The position numbers and the translations under genes are program-made. Below are positions 9,575 through 18,334 of a DNA stretch of 64,000 bases, piece after piece. The stretch is taken from NCBI RefSeq assembly GCF_014489475.1, contig NZ_CP060820.1, forward strand, positions 2,744,001 through 2,808,000, written 5' to 3'. Within the stretch, counting starts at the first letter, position 1; each line of letters opens with the position of its first letter. This stretch comes from Lysobacter terrestris. GTDB lineage: Bacteria > Pseudomonadota > Gammaproteobacteria > Xanthomonadales > Xanthomonadaceae. The notes under the pieces are model-generated. The model saw only the letters and a program-made list of their open reading frames with translations, was not told where the DNA came from and ran no database searches.

Positions 9575-9681
9575 GGTTGCGCAACCCAAAAGTTTGCCGA
9601 GTCTGCCTGCTTGCTTGTGATCGCAAGCTTTTAGCCGGGCTGGGCAAATGCGCACAAAGACCTAAAATGCTGCAAAGCGAC

Positions 9682-10773
9682 ATGACCTCCCCGGACGACT
9701 CTTCCTTGAACGATTCCCTGCAGTCGCGGCTCGGTAGCCGGGTGTTTTCCGGCAATGGCCTCACCCTGGACCAGATGGGCGCCCGAATCAGGGTCGCCCA
9801 GTCCGATGGTCGGGTTGCGGTGGATGTGTCGCTGGGCTTTCCGGGTGACTGGATGGAAGCCTGGCTTCGCGGCGAAGCAAGCCAAGTGGCGGCCGAGGCC
9901 GGGTTGACCCTCTCCGCGCTGTCCCTGACCTCCCGCATCGCCAGCCACGCCGTACAGGACAAGCTTTCCCCGCTGCCCAACGTCCGCAACGTAATTGCCG
10001 TGGGCGCGGGCAAGGGCGGGGTCGGCAAGTCGACGGTGGCGGTGAACCTTGCCCTGGCCCTCGCTGCCGACGGGGCCAAGGTGGGCGTGCTGGACGCCGA
10101 CATCTACGGGCCGAGCGTACCCGTGATGCTGGGCCTGAGCGGCCGTCCCGACAGCCCGGACGGCAAGACCATCGAGCCGCTGCGCGCCCACGGCGTGGAA
10201 GCGATGTCGATCGGCCTGCTGGTGGACCAGGACACGCCGATGATCTGGCGCGGACCCATGGCCACTTCGGCGCTGACCCAGCTGCTCTCCGAGACGCGTT
10301 GGGGCGACCTGGACTACCTCATCCTCGACCTGCCGCCGGGTACCGGCGACATCCAGCTGACCATGGCCCAGAAGATCCCGGTTGCCGGGGCGGTCGTGGT
10401 GACCACCCCGCAGGACGTGGCCACGCTGGATGCGCGCAAGGCCCTGAAGATGTTCGAGAAGGTCGAGGTGCCGGTGCTCGGCCTGGTGGAGAACATGGCC
10501 GTGCACGTCTGCTCCAACTGCGGCCATGCCGAACACATCTTCGGCGAGGGCGGCGGTCAGCGGATGGCGGCGCAGTACGGCGTCCCCCTCCTGGGCAGCC
10601 TGCCGCTGGAAGCCGCCGTGCGCGAGCAGGGCGATGCCGGCACGCCCATCGTTGCTGCAGAACCTGAATCGGCTGCCGCTCATCACTTTCAGCAAGCCGC
10701 TCGTCGGGTGGCGATCGAGCTCGCCAAGCGCCCCAGCGTTGCAAGGCCGCTTGCCGTTTCGCTTTTGGGGTGA
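9682..10773 (+). CDS. apbC: iron-sulfur cluster carrier ATPase, Mrp/ApbC family
   Basis: This P-loop protein binds and transfers Fe-S clusters in the cytoplasm. It has the deviant Walker A motif GAGKGGVGKST typical of MinD/Mrp ATPases, then DADIYGPSVPVMLGL, the Walker B-like LILDLPPGTGD, and the CSNCGH motif (CxxC) that binds the cluster at the dimer interface. An N-terminal MIP18-like (DUF59-type) part precedes the ATPase. I chose ATG 9682 (363 residues) because a TAAAAT box at 9663-9668 overlaps the alternative ATG at 9667; a still longer frame from 9568 is unlikely. It stands alone between the divergent receptor gene and the protease gene. Confidence 0.9.
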   Translation: MTSPDDSSLNDSLQSRLGSRVFSGNGLTLDQMGARIRVAQSDGRVAVDVSLGFPGDWMEAWLRGEASQVAAEAGLTLSALSLTSRIASHAVQDKLSPLPNVRNVIAVGAGKGGVGKSTVAVNLALALAADGAKVGVLDADIYGPSVPVMLGLSGRPDSPDGKTIEPLRAHGVEAMSIGLLVDQDTPMIWRGPMATSALTQLLSETRWGDLDYLILDLPPGTGDIQLTMAQKIPVAGAVVVTTPQDVATLDARKALKMFEKVEVPVLGLVENMAVHVCSNCGHAEHIFGEGGGQRMAAQYGVPLLGSLPLEAAVREQGDAGTPIVAAEPESAAAHHFQQAARRVAIELAKRPSVARPLAVSLLG

Positions 10774-10839
10774 CCGCCGGGCTGCGGGTGTGCTGCGGCG
10801 CAGCATGCACGCGACCGGTGCGGTAATACATTCGGACTG

Positions 10840-10863
10840 ACGCGGCCGCAGGGCCGCGTTTCC
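10840..10863 (+). terminator. hairpin after apbC
   Basis: An 8-bp stem (ACGCGGCC ... GGCCGCGT, loop GCAG) is followed by TTTCC. It lies about 65 bases past the apbC stop and before the protease start. The T tract is short, so this is a moderate call; it could equally fall in the 5' leader of the protease mRNA. Confidence 0.5.
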
Positions 10864-10919
10864 TTGCACGGTCTGGGCCGGCTGTGCTGCCAAGTCCAAT
10901 CCCCTGAGGGTCCATCGTT

Positions 10920-12293
10920 ATGAAGCATCCGTTCCGTACCGCGGCGCTGTCCGCCGCCGTGATCGCCACGCTGGGTCTGTCTTCCGCCGCCGTTGCCGGC
11001 GGTCGCCCGGATCTCGTGCTGGCGGGCCTGAAGGCCGGCAAGGCTCACCAAGCCGGCGAGCTGCTGGTGAAGTTCCGCGACGGTTCGACCGCGGCGCAGC
11101 AGACGGCCGTCCGCCAGGGACTGGGCGCCGAGAAGCTCGACGTGGTTCGCCAAGGCAACGGCAAGAAGGGCGAGCTCGCCCTGATGCGCCTGCCGGCCGG
11201 CAAGGACATCGCCGCCACCGTGAGCGCGCTGGCTGCCAACCCGAACGTCGAATACGCCGAACCGAACTGGACCTACCAGCACCACGCGACGTCCAACGAC
11301 AGCTACTACTCCAACGGTTCGCTGTGGGGCATGTACGGCGATGCATCGTCGCCAGCCAACCAGTACGGCTCGCAGGCCGCTGAAGCCTGGGCCGCCGGCC
11401 ACACCAGCTGCAATGGCGTCGTCGTCGGCGTGATCGACGAAGGCATCTTCTACAACCACGAAGACCTCGCCGCCAACATCTGGACCAACCCGTACGATCC
11501 GGCCGATGGTATCGACAACGACGGCAACGGCTACGTCGACGACGTGCGTGGCTGGGACTTCGAGGGCAACACCAACAACATCAACTCGGGCGGTGCCAGC
11601 GACGACCACGGCACGCATGTGTCGGGCACGATCGCCGGCATCGGCGGCAACGGCAAGGGCGTGGCCGGCGTGTGCTGGAGCGGCGTCAAGCTGATCAGCG
11701 GCAAGTTCCTCGGTCGCCGCGGCGGTTCCACCGCCAACGCGATCAAGGCGATCGACTACTTCAACGACCTGAAGGCGCGTCACGGCCTGAACATCGTCGC
11801 GACCAACAACTCCTGGGGCGGCGGTGGCTTCTCGCAGGCGCTGCAGGACGCGATCGGCCGCGCCGACAGCGCGGGCATCCTGTTCATCGCCGCGGCCGGC
11901 AACGACGCCTACAACAACGACACCACTGCCAGCTATCCGTCGAACTACCCGAACGCGAACGTCATCGCGGTCGCATCGACCACCAGCACCGGCGGCCTGT
12001 CGAGCTTCTCGCAGTGGGGTCCGACCACGGTCGACATCGGTGCGCCGGGTTCGGGCATCTACTCGACCGTTCCGGTCAGCTCCAAGGGCAAGCTGGTGTC
12101 GGGCTACGCCAGCTACAACGGCACCTCGATGGCCACCCCGCACGTGACCGGCGCCGCGGCGCTGTACGCCTCGTCGCACCCGGGCGCGACCGCGGCCGAC
12201 ATCAAGGCCGCGATCCTGGGCTCGGCCGTGCCGACCGCGTCGCTCAGCGGCAAGGTCCTGACCGGCGGCCGCCTCAACGTCAGCGGCTTCTGA
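10920..12293 (+). CDS. secreted subtilisin-like serine protease (peptidase S8)
   Basis: This 457-residue protein has a signal peptide (about residues 1-26), an inhibitor-I9-type propeptide (about 45-118, ELLVKFRDGS ... VEYAEPNW) and an S8 catalytic domain. The triad is visible: Asp173 in VVVGVIDEGI, His230 in DDHGTHVSG, and Ser403 in YNGTSMATPHVTG; Asn328 in AAAGND supplies the oxyanion hole. There is no C-terminal P-domain or PPC domain, so it ends right after the catalytic fold. It is probably an extracellular degradative enzyme, as is common in predatory or proteolytic Lysobacter-type bacteria. Codon use is strongly GC-biased. It is monocistronic with its own terminator. Confidence 0.95.
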   Translation: MKHPFRTAALSAAVIATLGLSSAAVAGGRPDLVLAGLKAGKAHQAGELLVKFRDGSTAAQQTAVRQGLGAEKLDVVRQGNGKKGELALMRLPAGKDIAATVSALAANPNVEYAEPNWTYQHHATSNDSYYSNGSLWGMYGDASSPANQYGSQAAEAWAAGHTSCNGVVVGVIDEGIFYNHEDLAANIWTNPYDPADGIDNDGNGYVDDVRGWDFEGNTNNINSGGASDDHGTHVSGTIAGIGGNGKGVAGVCWSGVKLISGKFLGRRGGSTANAIKAIDYFNDLKARHGLNIVATNNSWGGGGFSQALQDAIGRADSAGILFIAAAGNDAYNNDTTASYPSNYPNANVIAVASTTSTGGLSSFSQWGPTTVDIGAPGSGIYSTVPVSSKGKLVSGYASYNGTSMATPHVTGAAALYASSHPGATAADIKAAILGSAVPTASLSGKVLTGGRLNVSGF

Positions 12294-12312
12294 TCCAGCA
12301 ACCGTCGTCCCC

Positions 12313-12344
12313 GAAGGCCCGGCTCCTGCCGGGCCTTCTTTTTT
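12313..12344 (+). terminator. intrinsic terminator of the S8 protease gene
   Basis: An 11-bp stem GAAGGCCCGGC / GCCGGGCCTTC with loop TCCT is followed directly by six T. It starts 20 bases after the stop codon. Confidence 0.92.
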
Positions 12345-12394
12345 GGCGGGCGCGGCCAACGAGCGGCCGGGCCAAGCGGTCGGATCAAAACGGC

Positions 12395-12404
12395 TAGAAT
12401 CGCC
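12395..12404 (+). promoter_or_regulatory. -10 region upstream of dcd
   Basis: TAGAAT followed by CGCC lies 30 bases before the dcd ATG. No clear -35 box is seen 16-18 bases upstream. The same TANAAT-YGCC pattern occurs before rimO and prmB. Confidence 0.45.
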
Positions 12405-12433
12405 GTTCCTTACGCCCGGAACGCCGCACCCGC

Positions 12434-13003
12434 ATGAGCATCAAGTCCGACCGCTGGATCCGCCGCATGGCCGAACAACACGGCATGATCGAGCCGTTCG
12501 AACCCGGCCAGGTCAAGACCGACGCCGCCGGCGAACGCATCGTCAGCTTCGGCACCTCCAGCTACGGCTACGACGTGCGCTGCTCGCGCGAGTTCAAGAT
12601 CTTCACCAACATCAATTCGACGATCGTCGATCCCAAGCACTTCGACAGCGGCAGCTTCGTCGACGTCGAAGGCGACTACTGCGTGATTCCGCCCAATTCG
12701 TTCGCCCTGGCGCGCACCGTCGAGTACTTCCGCATCCCGCGCGACACGCTGGTGGTGTGCCTGGGCAAGAGCACGTACGCGCGCTGCGGGATCATCGTCA
12801 ACGTCACGCCGCTGGAGCCGGAATGGGAAGGCCACGTGACGCTCGAGTTCAGCAACACCACGCCGCTGCCGGCGCGCATCTACGCGAACGAAGGCGTCGC
12901 GCAGATGCTGTTCTTCCAGTCCGACGAAGTCTGCGAAACCTCGTACCGCGACCGCGGCGGCAAGTACCAGGGGCAGGTGGGCGTCACGCTGCCGCGGACC
13001 TGA
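12434..13003 (+). CDS. dcd: dCTP deaminase
   Basis: This 189-residue cytoplasmic enzyme deaminates dCTP to dUTP, feeding dTMP synthesis. Length and sequence match the family. Visible features are the N-terminal [19 protein letters not shown], the [18 protein letters not shown] block, the nucleotide-binding [12 protein letters not shown] segment, and the late active-site stretch [20 protein letters not shown] followed by EGVAQMLFF. It follows the S8 protease terminator and has its own likely promoter. It converges with pcp, with only 16 bases between the stop codons. Confidence 0.96.
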   Translation: MSIKSDRWIRRMAEQHGMIEPFEPGQVKTDAAGERIVSFGTSSYGYDVRCSREFKIFTNINSTIVDPKHFDSGSFVDVEGDYCVIPPNSFALARTVEYFRIPRDTLVVCLGKSTYARCGIIVNVTPLEPEWEGHVTLEFSNTTPLPARIYANEGVAQMLFFQSDEVCETSYRDRGGKYQGQVGVTLPRT

Positions 13004-13019
13004 CCGCAACTGGCGGTCG

Positions 13020-13676
13020 TCAGTGTTCTGCGCCGGCCGCGATCCTGCGGTCGGCACCGGTTTCCAGGGCCGTGCGCAGTGCGATGCGCAGGCCGTCGAC
13101 GACGGTCTCGACCGGCAGGCTCGGCGCACCCGGGTGATGCGCGGCCTGCTCGGGCGAATACGGGATATGCACGAAGCCGCCGCGGATGCGGCGGTTGCGC
13201 AGGGCGTGCATCAATCCGTAGAAGACGTGGTTGCACACGTAGGTGCCCGCCGTCTGCGAGACCTCGGCCGGGATGCCGGCCGCCCGCAGCGCATCGAGCA
13301 TGGCCTTGATCGGCAGGCCGGTGAAGTAGGCCGCGGGGCCATCCACGACTATTGCCGCATCGATCGGCTGCGCGCCGGCGTTGTCGGGAATCCGCGCGTC
13401 GTCGACGTTGATGGCGACGCGCTCCAGCGCGATCGCCGCGCGTCCGCCGGCCTGGCCGACGCACAGCACCAGTGATGGCTTGACCTCGCGGATGGCGCTG
13501 CGCAGTTCCTTCAGCGACGCGCCGAATGCCACGGGCAACTGCCGCGCGACGATGCGATGCCCGCCGATGCGGCGCCCATGCAATTGCTGCGCGGCCTGCC
13601 AGCTTGGATTGACCGTTTCGCCGCCAAATGGCGCGAATCCGGTCAACAGCACCGTGCGCGGCTTCGTCGTGCTCAC
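13020..13676 (-). CDS. pcp: pyroglutamyl-peptidase I
   Basis: This 218-residue cytoplasmic cysteine peptidase of family C15 cleaves N-terminal pyroglutamate from peptides. The catalytic triad is visible: Glu85 in ALERVAIN, Cys148 in [13 protein letters not shown], and His170 in [11 protein letters not shown]. The N-terminal [18 protein letters not shown] is the family start signature. The start is a GTG at 13676 that overlaps the DUF979 stop as GTGA, so it is translationally coupled. It is the last gene of a nine-gene minus-strand run that also encodes 5-oxoprolinase, so its product (5-oxoproline) would be used by its operon neighbours. Confidence 0.96.
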   Translation of the reverse strand: MSTTKPRTVLLTGFAPFGGETVNPSWQAAQQLHGRRIGGHRIVARQLPVAFGASLKELRSAIREVKPSLVLCVGQAGGRAAIALERVAINVDDARIPDNAGAQPIDAAIVVDGPAAYFTGLPIKAMLDALRAAGIPAEVSQTAGTYVCNHVFYGLMHALRNRRIRGGFVHIPYSPEQAAHHPGAPSLPVETVVDGLRIALRTALETGADRRIAAGAEH

Positions 13677-14638
13677 CGGAATACCAGCCAGTACATCAGC
13701 ATCAGGTTGGTCAGCATCAGCACGATCGCGGTGGGCAACTGCGCGCGGATGACCGCATTGGGGTCGTCGAGTTCGAGCAGCGCGGCCGGGACCAGGTTGA
13801 AGTTGGCCGCCATCGGCGTCATCAGCGTGCCGCAGTAGCCGGTGAGCATGCCGAGTGCGCCGAGCGCGGCCGGATCGGCGCCGTGGCGCTGGATCAGCAG
13901 CGGCAGGCCGATGCCCGCCATCATCACCGGGAACGCGGCGAACGCGTTGCCCATGATGATGGTGAACAACACCATGCCCAGGCCGAACGCGAGCAGGCAG
14001 GCGATGCGGTTGTCGGCGGGGATCACCGCGGTCACCAGCGACGAAACCGCCTCGCCGACGCCGCTTGCGGCGAAGACGCCGCCCAGCGTGGCCAGCACCA
14101 GCGGCAGCAGCGCGGCCCAGCCGATGGTTTCCAGCAGGCGGCTGCCTTCGATGGGCGCCTGCAGCGGGCGCGTGCGGGTGATCGCGAGTGCCGCGAACGC
14201 CGCAAGGATGCTTGCGACCGCCAGCGCCGGTAGGGCGATGTTGCCTTCGGCGAACAGCGCGACGTTGCCGATGCGCAGCTTCGCGCCGAGCAGCACGATC
14301 AGCACCGTCGCCAGCGGAATCACCAGTGCGGGCCCGAAGAGGCGGTGGCCCAGCCGCTGCGCGGATGCGCGGCGTTGCTCTTCGGGCGCTTCCGCGATGT
14401 GTTCACGGCGCATGCGCGTGGCGAGGACCGCCATCGCGATGACTGCGATGCCCGCCATCTGCGCGGGCAGCTTGTCGCCGGCCTTGCTGGCGGTGAGGAC
14501 GAATTCGCCGGTCGCGAACAGCAGGGCGACCAGGCCCCAGAATCCGGCATGCGCGTAACGTTTCGCCCGCAGGTTGTGCCAGCTGGTGTAGGCCAGGAAG
14601 ACCGCGAGCAGGACGTAGAAGTGCTCAATCCGCAGCAT
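13673..14638 (-). CDS. DUF979 family membrane protein, putative permease subunit
   Basis: This 321-residue polytopic membrane protein starts at ATG 14638 ([14 protein letters not shown]). About nine or ten hydrophobic segments can be picked out, with conserved-looking stretches [20 protein letters not shown] and [30 protein letters not shown]979 proteins regularly occur next to DUF969 proteins and pyroglutamyl peptidase; a transport role is suspected but I know of no proven substrate. It overlaps the DUF969 gene by 14 bases and the pcp start by 4 bases. From context I infer a two-component carrier for 5-oxoproline or pyroglutamyl peptides together with DUF969. Confidence 0.85.
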   Translation of the reverse strand: MLRIEHFYVLLAVFLAYTSWHNLRAKRYAHAGFWGLVALLFATGEFVLTASKAGDKLPAQMAGIAVIAMAVLATRMRREHIAEAPEEQRRASAQRLGHRLFGPALVIPLATVLIVLLGAKLRIGNVALFAEGNIALPALAVASILAAFAALAITRTRPLQAPIEGSRLLETIGWAALLPLVLATLGGVFAASGVGEAVSSLVTAVIPADNRIACLLAFGLGMVLFTIIMGNAFAAFPVMMAGIGLPLLIQRHGADPAALGALGMLTGYCGTLMTPMAANFNLVPAALLELDDPNAVIRAQLPTAIVLMLTNLMLMYWLVFR

Positions 14639-15317
14639 GCGGGGCCTCCTGCACGTTGCGCGGCAGGCGGCGCTGGAACACCGCGATGCGCACGGCATGG
14701 ATGACGAAGGCGGCCAGCGCGGTCGGCGCCGCCCACAGCGCGATCTGGATCGGCGTCAGCGAGATGCCGTGCTGGGCGAAGAAACCCTGGATCAGCAGCA
14801 CCGCACCGAAGGCGATGAACACATCCTCGCCGAAGAAACGGCCGACGTTGTCGGTCGCCGCAGCCAGCGCGTGCACGCGTTGGGTCTGGGCGCGGTCGAG
14901 TTCGCCGTGGGTCTTCTCCGCCGCGGATTCGGCCATCGGTGCCAGCAGCGGGCGCACGGTCTGGGCGTGGCCGGCGATATCGATCAGGCCGACCATGCTC
15001 AGGCCCTGGCGGACGGCGAGGTAGATGATCAACAGGCGCACCATGGTGACGCCGCGCAGGCGTGCGATCCATGCCAGTGCGTGCTCGCGCAGGCCCGCGC
15101 GCTCCAGCAGGCCGATCGTCGGCAGGGTGAAGCAGAACAGCAGCAGGGCGCGGTTCGACACGAAGCTCTCGCCGAGCAGGGCCAGCAGGTCCGGCAGAGA
15201 CATGCCCGCGGCCATCGCGCTGACGATGCCGGCGCTCACCACCACTAGCACCGGGTTCAGGCGCAGGGCGAAGCCGACCACCACCACCGCGATGCCGAGC
15301 AGGGGCCAGTAGTTCAT
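14625..15317 (-). CDS. DUF969 family membrane protein, putative permease subunit
   Basis: This 230-residue membrane protein starts at ATG 15317 (MNYWPLLGIAVVVVGFALRLN); longer in-frame starts fall inside pxpA. It has about five or six hydrophobic helices and a central charged loop with AAATDNVGRFFGEDVFIAFGAVLLIQ. DUF969 is the usual partner of DUF979, and the 14-base gene overlap supports a joint complex. Its ATG overlaps the pxpA stop as ATGA. With pxpABC and pcp in the same operon, the simplest reading is a transporter for pyroglutamate or its peptides; this is inference from context, not from a known activity. Confidence 0.85.
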   Translation of the reverse strand: MNYWPLLGIAVVVVGFALRLNPVLVVVSAGIVSAMAAGMSLPDLLALLGESFVSNRALLLFCFTLPTIGLLERAGLREHALAWIARLRGVTMVRLLIIYLAVRQGLSMVGLIDIAGHAQTVRPLLAPMAESAAEKTHGELDRAQTQRVHALAAATDNVGRFFGEDVFIAFGAVLLIQGFFAQHGISLTPIQIALWAAPTALAAFVIHAVRIAVFQRRLPRNVQEAPHAAD

Positions 15318-16063
15318 GCGATCGCTCCCACCGGCAGGATGTCGACGCCATCGACGTGCAGCGCGTCGCGGATCGCGCGCGCGAACTGCGCGGCATCGGC
15401 GCGGTCGCCGTGCAGGCACAGGGTGTCGGCACGCAGCGCGAGCCGCTCGCCGGTGCGCGCGGTCACGGCCTGCTCGCGGACGAACCCGCGCACCTGGGCG
15501 ATGGCTTCGTCGAGGCCGTGGATCACCGCGTCGTCACGGCTGCGCGGGGTCAGCGTGCCTTGCGCTTCGTAGCGGCGTTCGGCGAACACTTCGTGCGCGA
15601 CGCGCAGGCCCGCGGCTTCGCCGGCGGCGGTGAGCTGCGAGCCCGACAGCCCGAACAGGATCAGTCGTGGATCGAAACGCGCCACCGCGGCGGCGATGGC
15701 ATCGGCCACGACGCGGTCGCGCGCGGCGACGTTGTACAACGCGCCGTGCGGCTTCACGTGCGCGAGGCGCATGCCTTCGGACGCGGCGATGGCGGCGAGC
15801 GTGGCGATCTGCGCCGCGACCATCCGCTCGATCTCCGCCGGTGGCAGCGGCAGCTCCACGCGGCCGAAGTTGGCGCGGTCGGCGTAGCCCGGGTGCGCGC
15901 CGGCGGCGACGCCGTGTTCGCGGCACAGACGCAGGGTCGCGCGCATCGTGGCTTCGTCGCCGGCATGCGCGCCGCAGGCGATGCTGGCCGAGGTGACGAG
16001 GGGGATGATCGCGGCATCGTCGCCGCAGCCTTCTCCCAGGTCGCAGTTGAAGTCGATGCGCAC
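15314..16063 (-). CDS. pxpA: 5-oxoprolinase subunit A (LamB/YcsF family)
   Basis: This 249-residue protein has the LamB/YcsF signature at its N terminus: MRIDFNCDLGEGCGDDAAII, ASIACGAHAGDEATM and VAAGAHPGYADRANFGR, followed by LAHVKPHGALYN. With PxpB and PxpC it forms the ATP-dependent prokaryotic 5-oxoprolinase that opens 5-oxoproline to L-glutamate, removing a damaging metabolite or salvaging it. Unlike the common compact pxpBCA order, pxpA here is separated from pxpC by a 54-codon membrane-protein gene. It overlaps the DUF969 start by four bases. Confidence 0.95.
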   Translation of the reverse strand: MRIDFNCDLGEGCGDDAAIIPLVTSASIACGAHAGDEATMRATLRLCREHGVAAGAHPGYADRANFGRVELPLPPAEIERMVAAQIATLAAIAASEGMRLAHVKPHGALYNVAARDRVVADAIAAAVARFDPRLILFGLSGSQLTAAGEAAGLRVAHEVFAERRYEAQGTLTPRSRDDAVIHGLDEAIAQVRGFVREQAVTARTGERLALRADTLCLHGDRADAAQFARAIRDALHVDGVDILPVGAIA

Positions 16064-16075
16064 GGCGTTCCGGCG

Positions 16076-16240
16076 CTACTTGCGGTTGAACAGCAGGCCG
16101 AGGCCGACCACGATCAGGATCGCCGGCCACCAGGTCGAGATCAGGTTGCCCAGGCCCGGCACGTTGAAGCCGAGGTTCCTGAGCAGGAACAGCGTGCCGA
16201 CGATGATCAGCACGAGCGCGGCGATGATGTTGCCCTTCAT
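16076..16240 (-). CDS. small two-helix membrane protein (LiaF/DUF5668-like)
   Basis: This short gene encodes 54 residues from ATG 16240; a longer in-frame start at 16339 lies inside pxpC and adds a charged, non-hydrophobic stretch. Two hydrophobic helices (about residues 3-20 and 34-51) flank GFNVPGLGNLISTWWPAIL. The pattern NIIAALVLIIVGTLFLLRNLG ... WWPAILIVVGLGLLF resembles the LiaF-type/DUF5668 transmembrane domain, including its WWP motif. Gaps to pxpC (20 bases) and pxpA (12 bases) place it firmly in the operon. Its role there is unknown. Confidence 0.75.
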   Translation of the reverse strand: MKGNIIAALVLIIVGTLFLLRNLGFNVPGLGNLISTWWPAILIVVGLGLLFNRK

Positions 16241-16260
16241 TGATGGGTTCCCCTGAATAG

Positions 16261-17232
16261 TCAGTCGTTGAGTTTCTGGTCGATGAGCTTGCGTTCGATC
16301 ATCAGCGAGATTCTGGCGATGCGCGCGCGCGCGGCGCAAGCGAGGTGCGTCGCGGTTTGCAGGTCGCAGGCCTGGAAGCGCAGGGAATCGCCGGGGCGCA
16401 GCTGCGCCAGGCGCGGCAGGTCCGCGGCGACCACGTGGCCCAGGCGCGGGTAGCCGCCGACCGTCTGCGCGTCGGCGAGCAGCACGATCGGCTGGCCGTC
16501 GGGTGGCAACTGCACGGTGCCGGGCGCGACCGGCGCCGAGATCTCCTCGGGGCGTTCATTGGCGAGCGTTGCGCCCTCCAGTCTCAGGCCCTGGCGGTTG
16601 CTGCGGTTGCCCGCGCGCCATTGCCGGCCATCCAGCAGCGCGCCGCCCGCCTGTGGCGACGGCACGTAACGGATCGGCAGGCCGCGTTCGTCGAAATCGG
16701 GATCGATCCACCAGCGCGGCGAATGCGCCTGTGTGCACGCGAGCGTGCGCGGCGTGCGCAGGGACAATGCATCGCCACTGCGTAGCGCGCGTCCCTCGTG
16801 GCCGCCGAAGCCGCCGCGCAGGTCGGTGCTGCGGCTGCCCAGTACCGGCGGCACGTCGAGCCCGCCGGCGAACGCAAGCCATGCGCGGGCCCCGTTGCGC
16901 AGCGTACCCACGCGCAGGACGCCGGCGGGCAGGGTGGCCGGGCGGCCGGATTCGATCACGCAGCGTTCGCCCGTCGCGGATTCGAAGCGCGCCTGCACGC
17001 CGGCGCCGCAGATCGCGAGGCGCAGTGGCCGGTCGAATTGCAGCGTCGGCCCCTGCAGGGTGAGTTCGAGCACGGCTTCGTCGGCGTCGTTGCCGACCAG
17101 GCGGTTGGCCAGGGTCGCAGCGGTCGCATCGAGCGCGCCGCAATGCGCCACGCCCAGATGGCGCCAACCGGTCCGGCCCCGATCCTGCACCGTCGTGAGC
17201 GGCCCGGGCGAGAGCACCTGCAGCCGGGTCAC
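16261..17232 (-). CDS. pxpC: 5-oxoprolinase subunit C (biotin-dependent carboxyltransferase-like)
   Basis: This 323-residue protein has the family start signature LQVLSPGPLTTVQDRGRTGW and GALDATAATLANRLVGN, and a later LADAQTVGGYPRLGHV. It is homologous to allophanate hydrolase subunit 2 (KipA-like). With PxpB and PxpA it catalyses ATP-driven opening of 5-oxoproline. The start is GTG 17232, overlapping the pxpB stop as GTGA. Its C terminus (to residue 323) carries an extra charged tail ending ERKLIDQKLND. Confidence 0.93.
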   Translation of the reverse strand: MTRLQVLSPGPLTTVQDRGRTGWRHLGVAHCGALDATAATLANRLVGNDADEAVLELTLQGPTLQFDRPLRLAICGAGVQARFESATGERCVIESGRPATLPAGVLRVGTLRNGARAWLAFAGGLDVPPVLGSRSTDLRGGFGGHEGRALRSGDALSLRTPRTLACTQAHSPRWWIDPDFDERGLPIRYVPSPQAGGALLDGRQWRAGNRSNRQGLRLEGATLANERPEEISAPVAPGTVQLPPDGQPIVLLADAQTVGGYPRLGHVVAADLPRLAQLRPGDSLRFQACDLQTATHLACAARARIARISLMIERKLIDQKLND

Positions 17233-17912
17233 GGCGCCGCGTCCACGGCGAGGAAACGCACGCGGTCCCCGGGCGCGAGCAACGCGGGCGGTTCGCGCGC
17301 CGGATCGAACAACGCCAGCGGCGTGCGTCCGAGCAGGCGCCAGCCGCCGGGGCTTTCGCGCGGATACAGCCCGGTCTGCGCGCCGCCGATGCCGACGCTA
17401 CCCGCGGGAACGGACGTCCGCGGTGTCGCCAGGCGCGGCAGGGCGAGGGCGGGATCCAGGCCGAGCAGGTACGGAAAGCCCGGCGCGAAGCCGATCATCG
17501 CGACGACGTACTCGCCCGCGGCGTGGCGTTGCACCAGCTCCTGCGCGGTGATGCCGAGTTCCGCGGCGGCGCTGTCGAGATCCGGACCAGCCTCGCCGCC
17601 GTAGACCACCGGGATTTCCACCGTGCGCGGCGCCGATGTGGCCGCAGGTGCAGCGGACGACGACGCGGCGAGCTGCGCGCGCAGCCATGCGGTGACGGCT
17701 TCCATCCCGATCTGCGCCGGATCGAAGAACACGCCGACGCTGGCGTACGCCGGCACGAGATCGAGCAGCCATGCCGGCCGCCGTGCGCGGATGCGTCCGC
17801 ACAGCGCATGCACGCGGGCATTGGTCGCCGGATCGATGCGTTCGCCGATGCGCAGCAGCAGCGCATCGTCGGCGATGGCTTCGATTAGCGGATCGTCGTG
17901 GCCGGCAGTCAC
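17229..17912 (-). CDS. pxpB: 5-oxoprolinase subunit B (allophanate hydrolase subunit 1-like)
   Basis: This 227-residue protein starts at GTG 17912, overlapping the HIT-gene stop as GTGA; the open frame extends much further upstream but only as antisense to other genes. It carries the KipI/PxpB signature EIPVVYGGEAGPDLDSAA, MIGFAPGFPYLLGLDP, LATPRTSVPAGSVGIGG and QTGLYPRESPGGWRLLGRTP. It is the partner of PxpC (as KipI with KipA). An Ala/Ser-rich insertion (about residues 86-98) interrupts the middle, probably a flexible loop. Confidence 0.93.
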   Translation of the reverse strand: MTAGHDDPLIEAIADDALLLRIGERIDPATNARVHALCGRIRARRPAWLLDLVPAYASVGVFFDPAQIGMEAVTAWLRAQLAASSSAAPAATSAPRTVEIPVVYGGEAGPDLDSAAAELGITAQELVQRHAAGEYVVAMIGFAPGFPYLLGLDPALALPRLATPRTSVPAGSVGIGGAQTGLYPRESPGGWRLLGRTPLALFDPAREPPALLAPGDRVRFLAVDAAP

Positions 17913-18334
17913 GCCAGCGCCGCGCGCAGGCGTTCGATACGGCGCACGAGTTCCTCGGGCGAATACGGCTGGGCGGTGGCCATGCCCCACACCGGTCGCG
18001 GCCAGGCGATGTCTTCGCGGAAGCGTGCGATCACGTGCACGTGCAGCTGCGGCACCATGTTGCCCAGCGCGGCGACGTTGAGTTTGTCCGGACGGAACAC
18101 GGCCTGCAGCACCCGCGAGGCGCGGCTGATTTCCCGGGTGAGTTCGACCTGCTGCGCCTCGTTGAGGTCGATCCACTCCACCGCGTGTTCCACCCGCGGC
18201 ACCAGGATCAGCCACGGGTGGTTGGCGTCGTCCATGAGCTGCAGGTCGCACAGGGTGAAGTGCGCGATCGGATGCGTGTCTTCGGCGAGTTGCGGGTGCA
18301 GGTGCCAGCCGACGGAGGGGGGCGTGCGGTTCAT
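17909..18334 (-). CDS. HIT family protein
   Basis: This 141-residue cytoplasmic protein starts at ATG 18334, overlapping the upstream hydrolase stop as ATGA. The histidine-triad segment is PQLHVHVIARF (His98, His100): the second and third histidines are kept, but the first position of the triad is Gln. HIT proteins are nucleotidyl hydrolases or transferases acting on substrates such as AMP-lysine or Ap4A. The substrate cannot be read from the sequence. It has no obvious link to 5-oxoproline metabolism, although PxpABC uses ATP. Confidence 0.88.
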   Translation of the reverse strand: MNRTPPSVGWHLHPQLAEDTHPIAHFTLCDLQLMDDANHPWLILVPRVEHAVEWIDLNEAQQVELTREISRASRVLQAVFRPDKLNVAALGNMVPQLHVHVIARFREDIAWPRPVWGMATAQPYSPEELVRRIERLRAALA

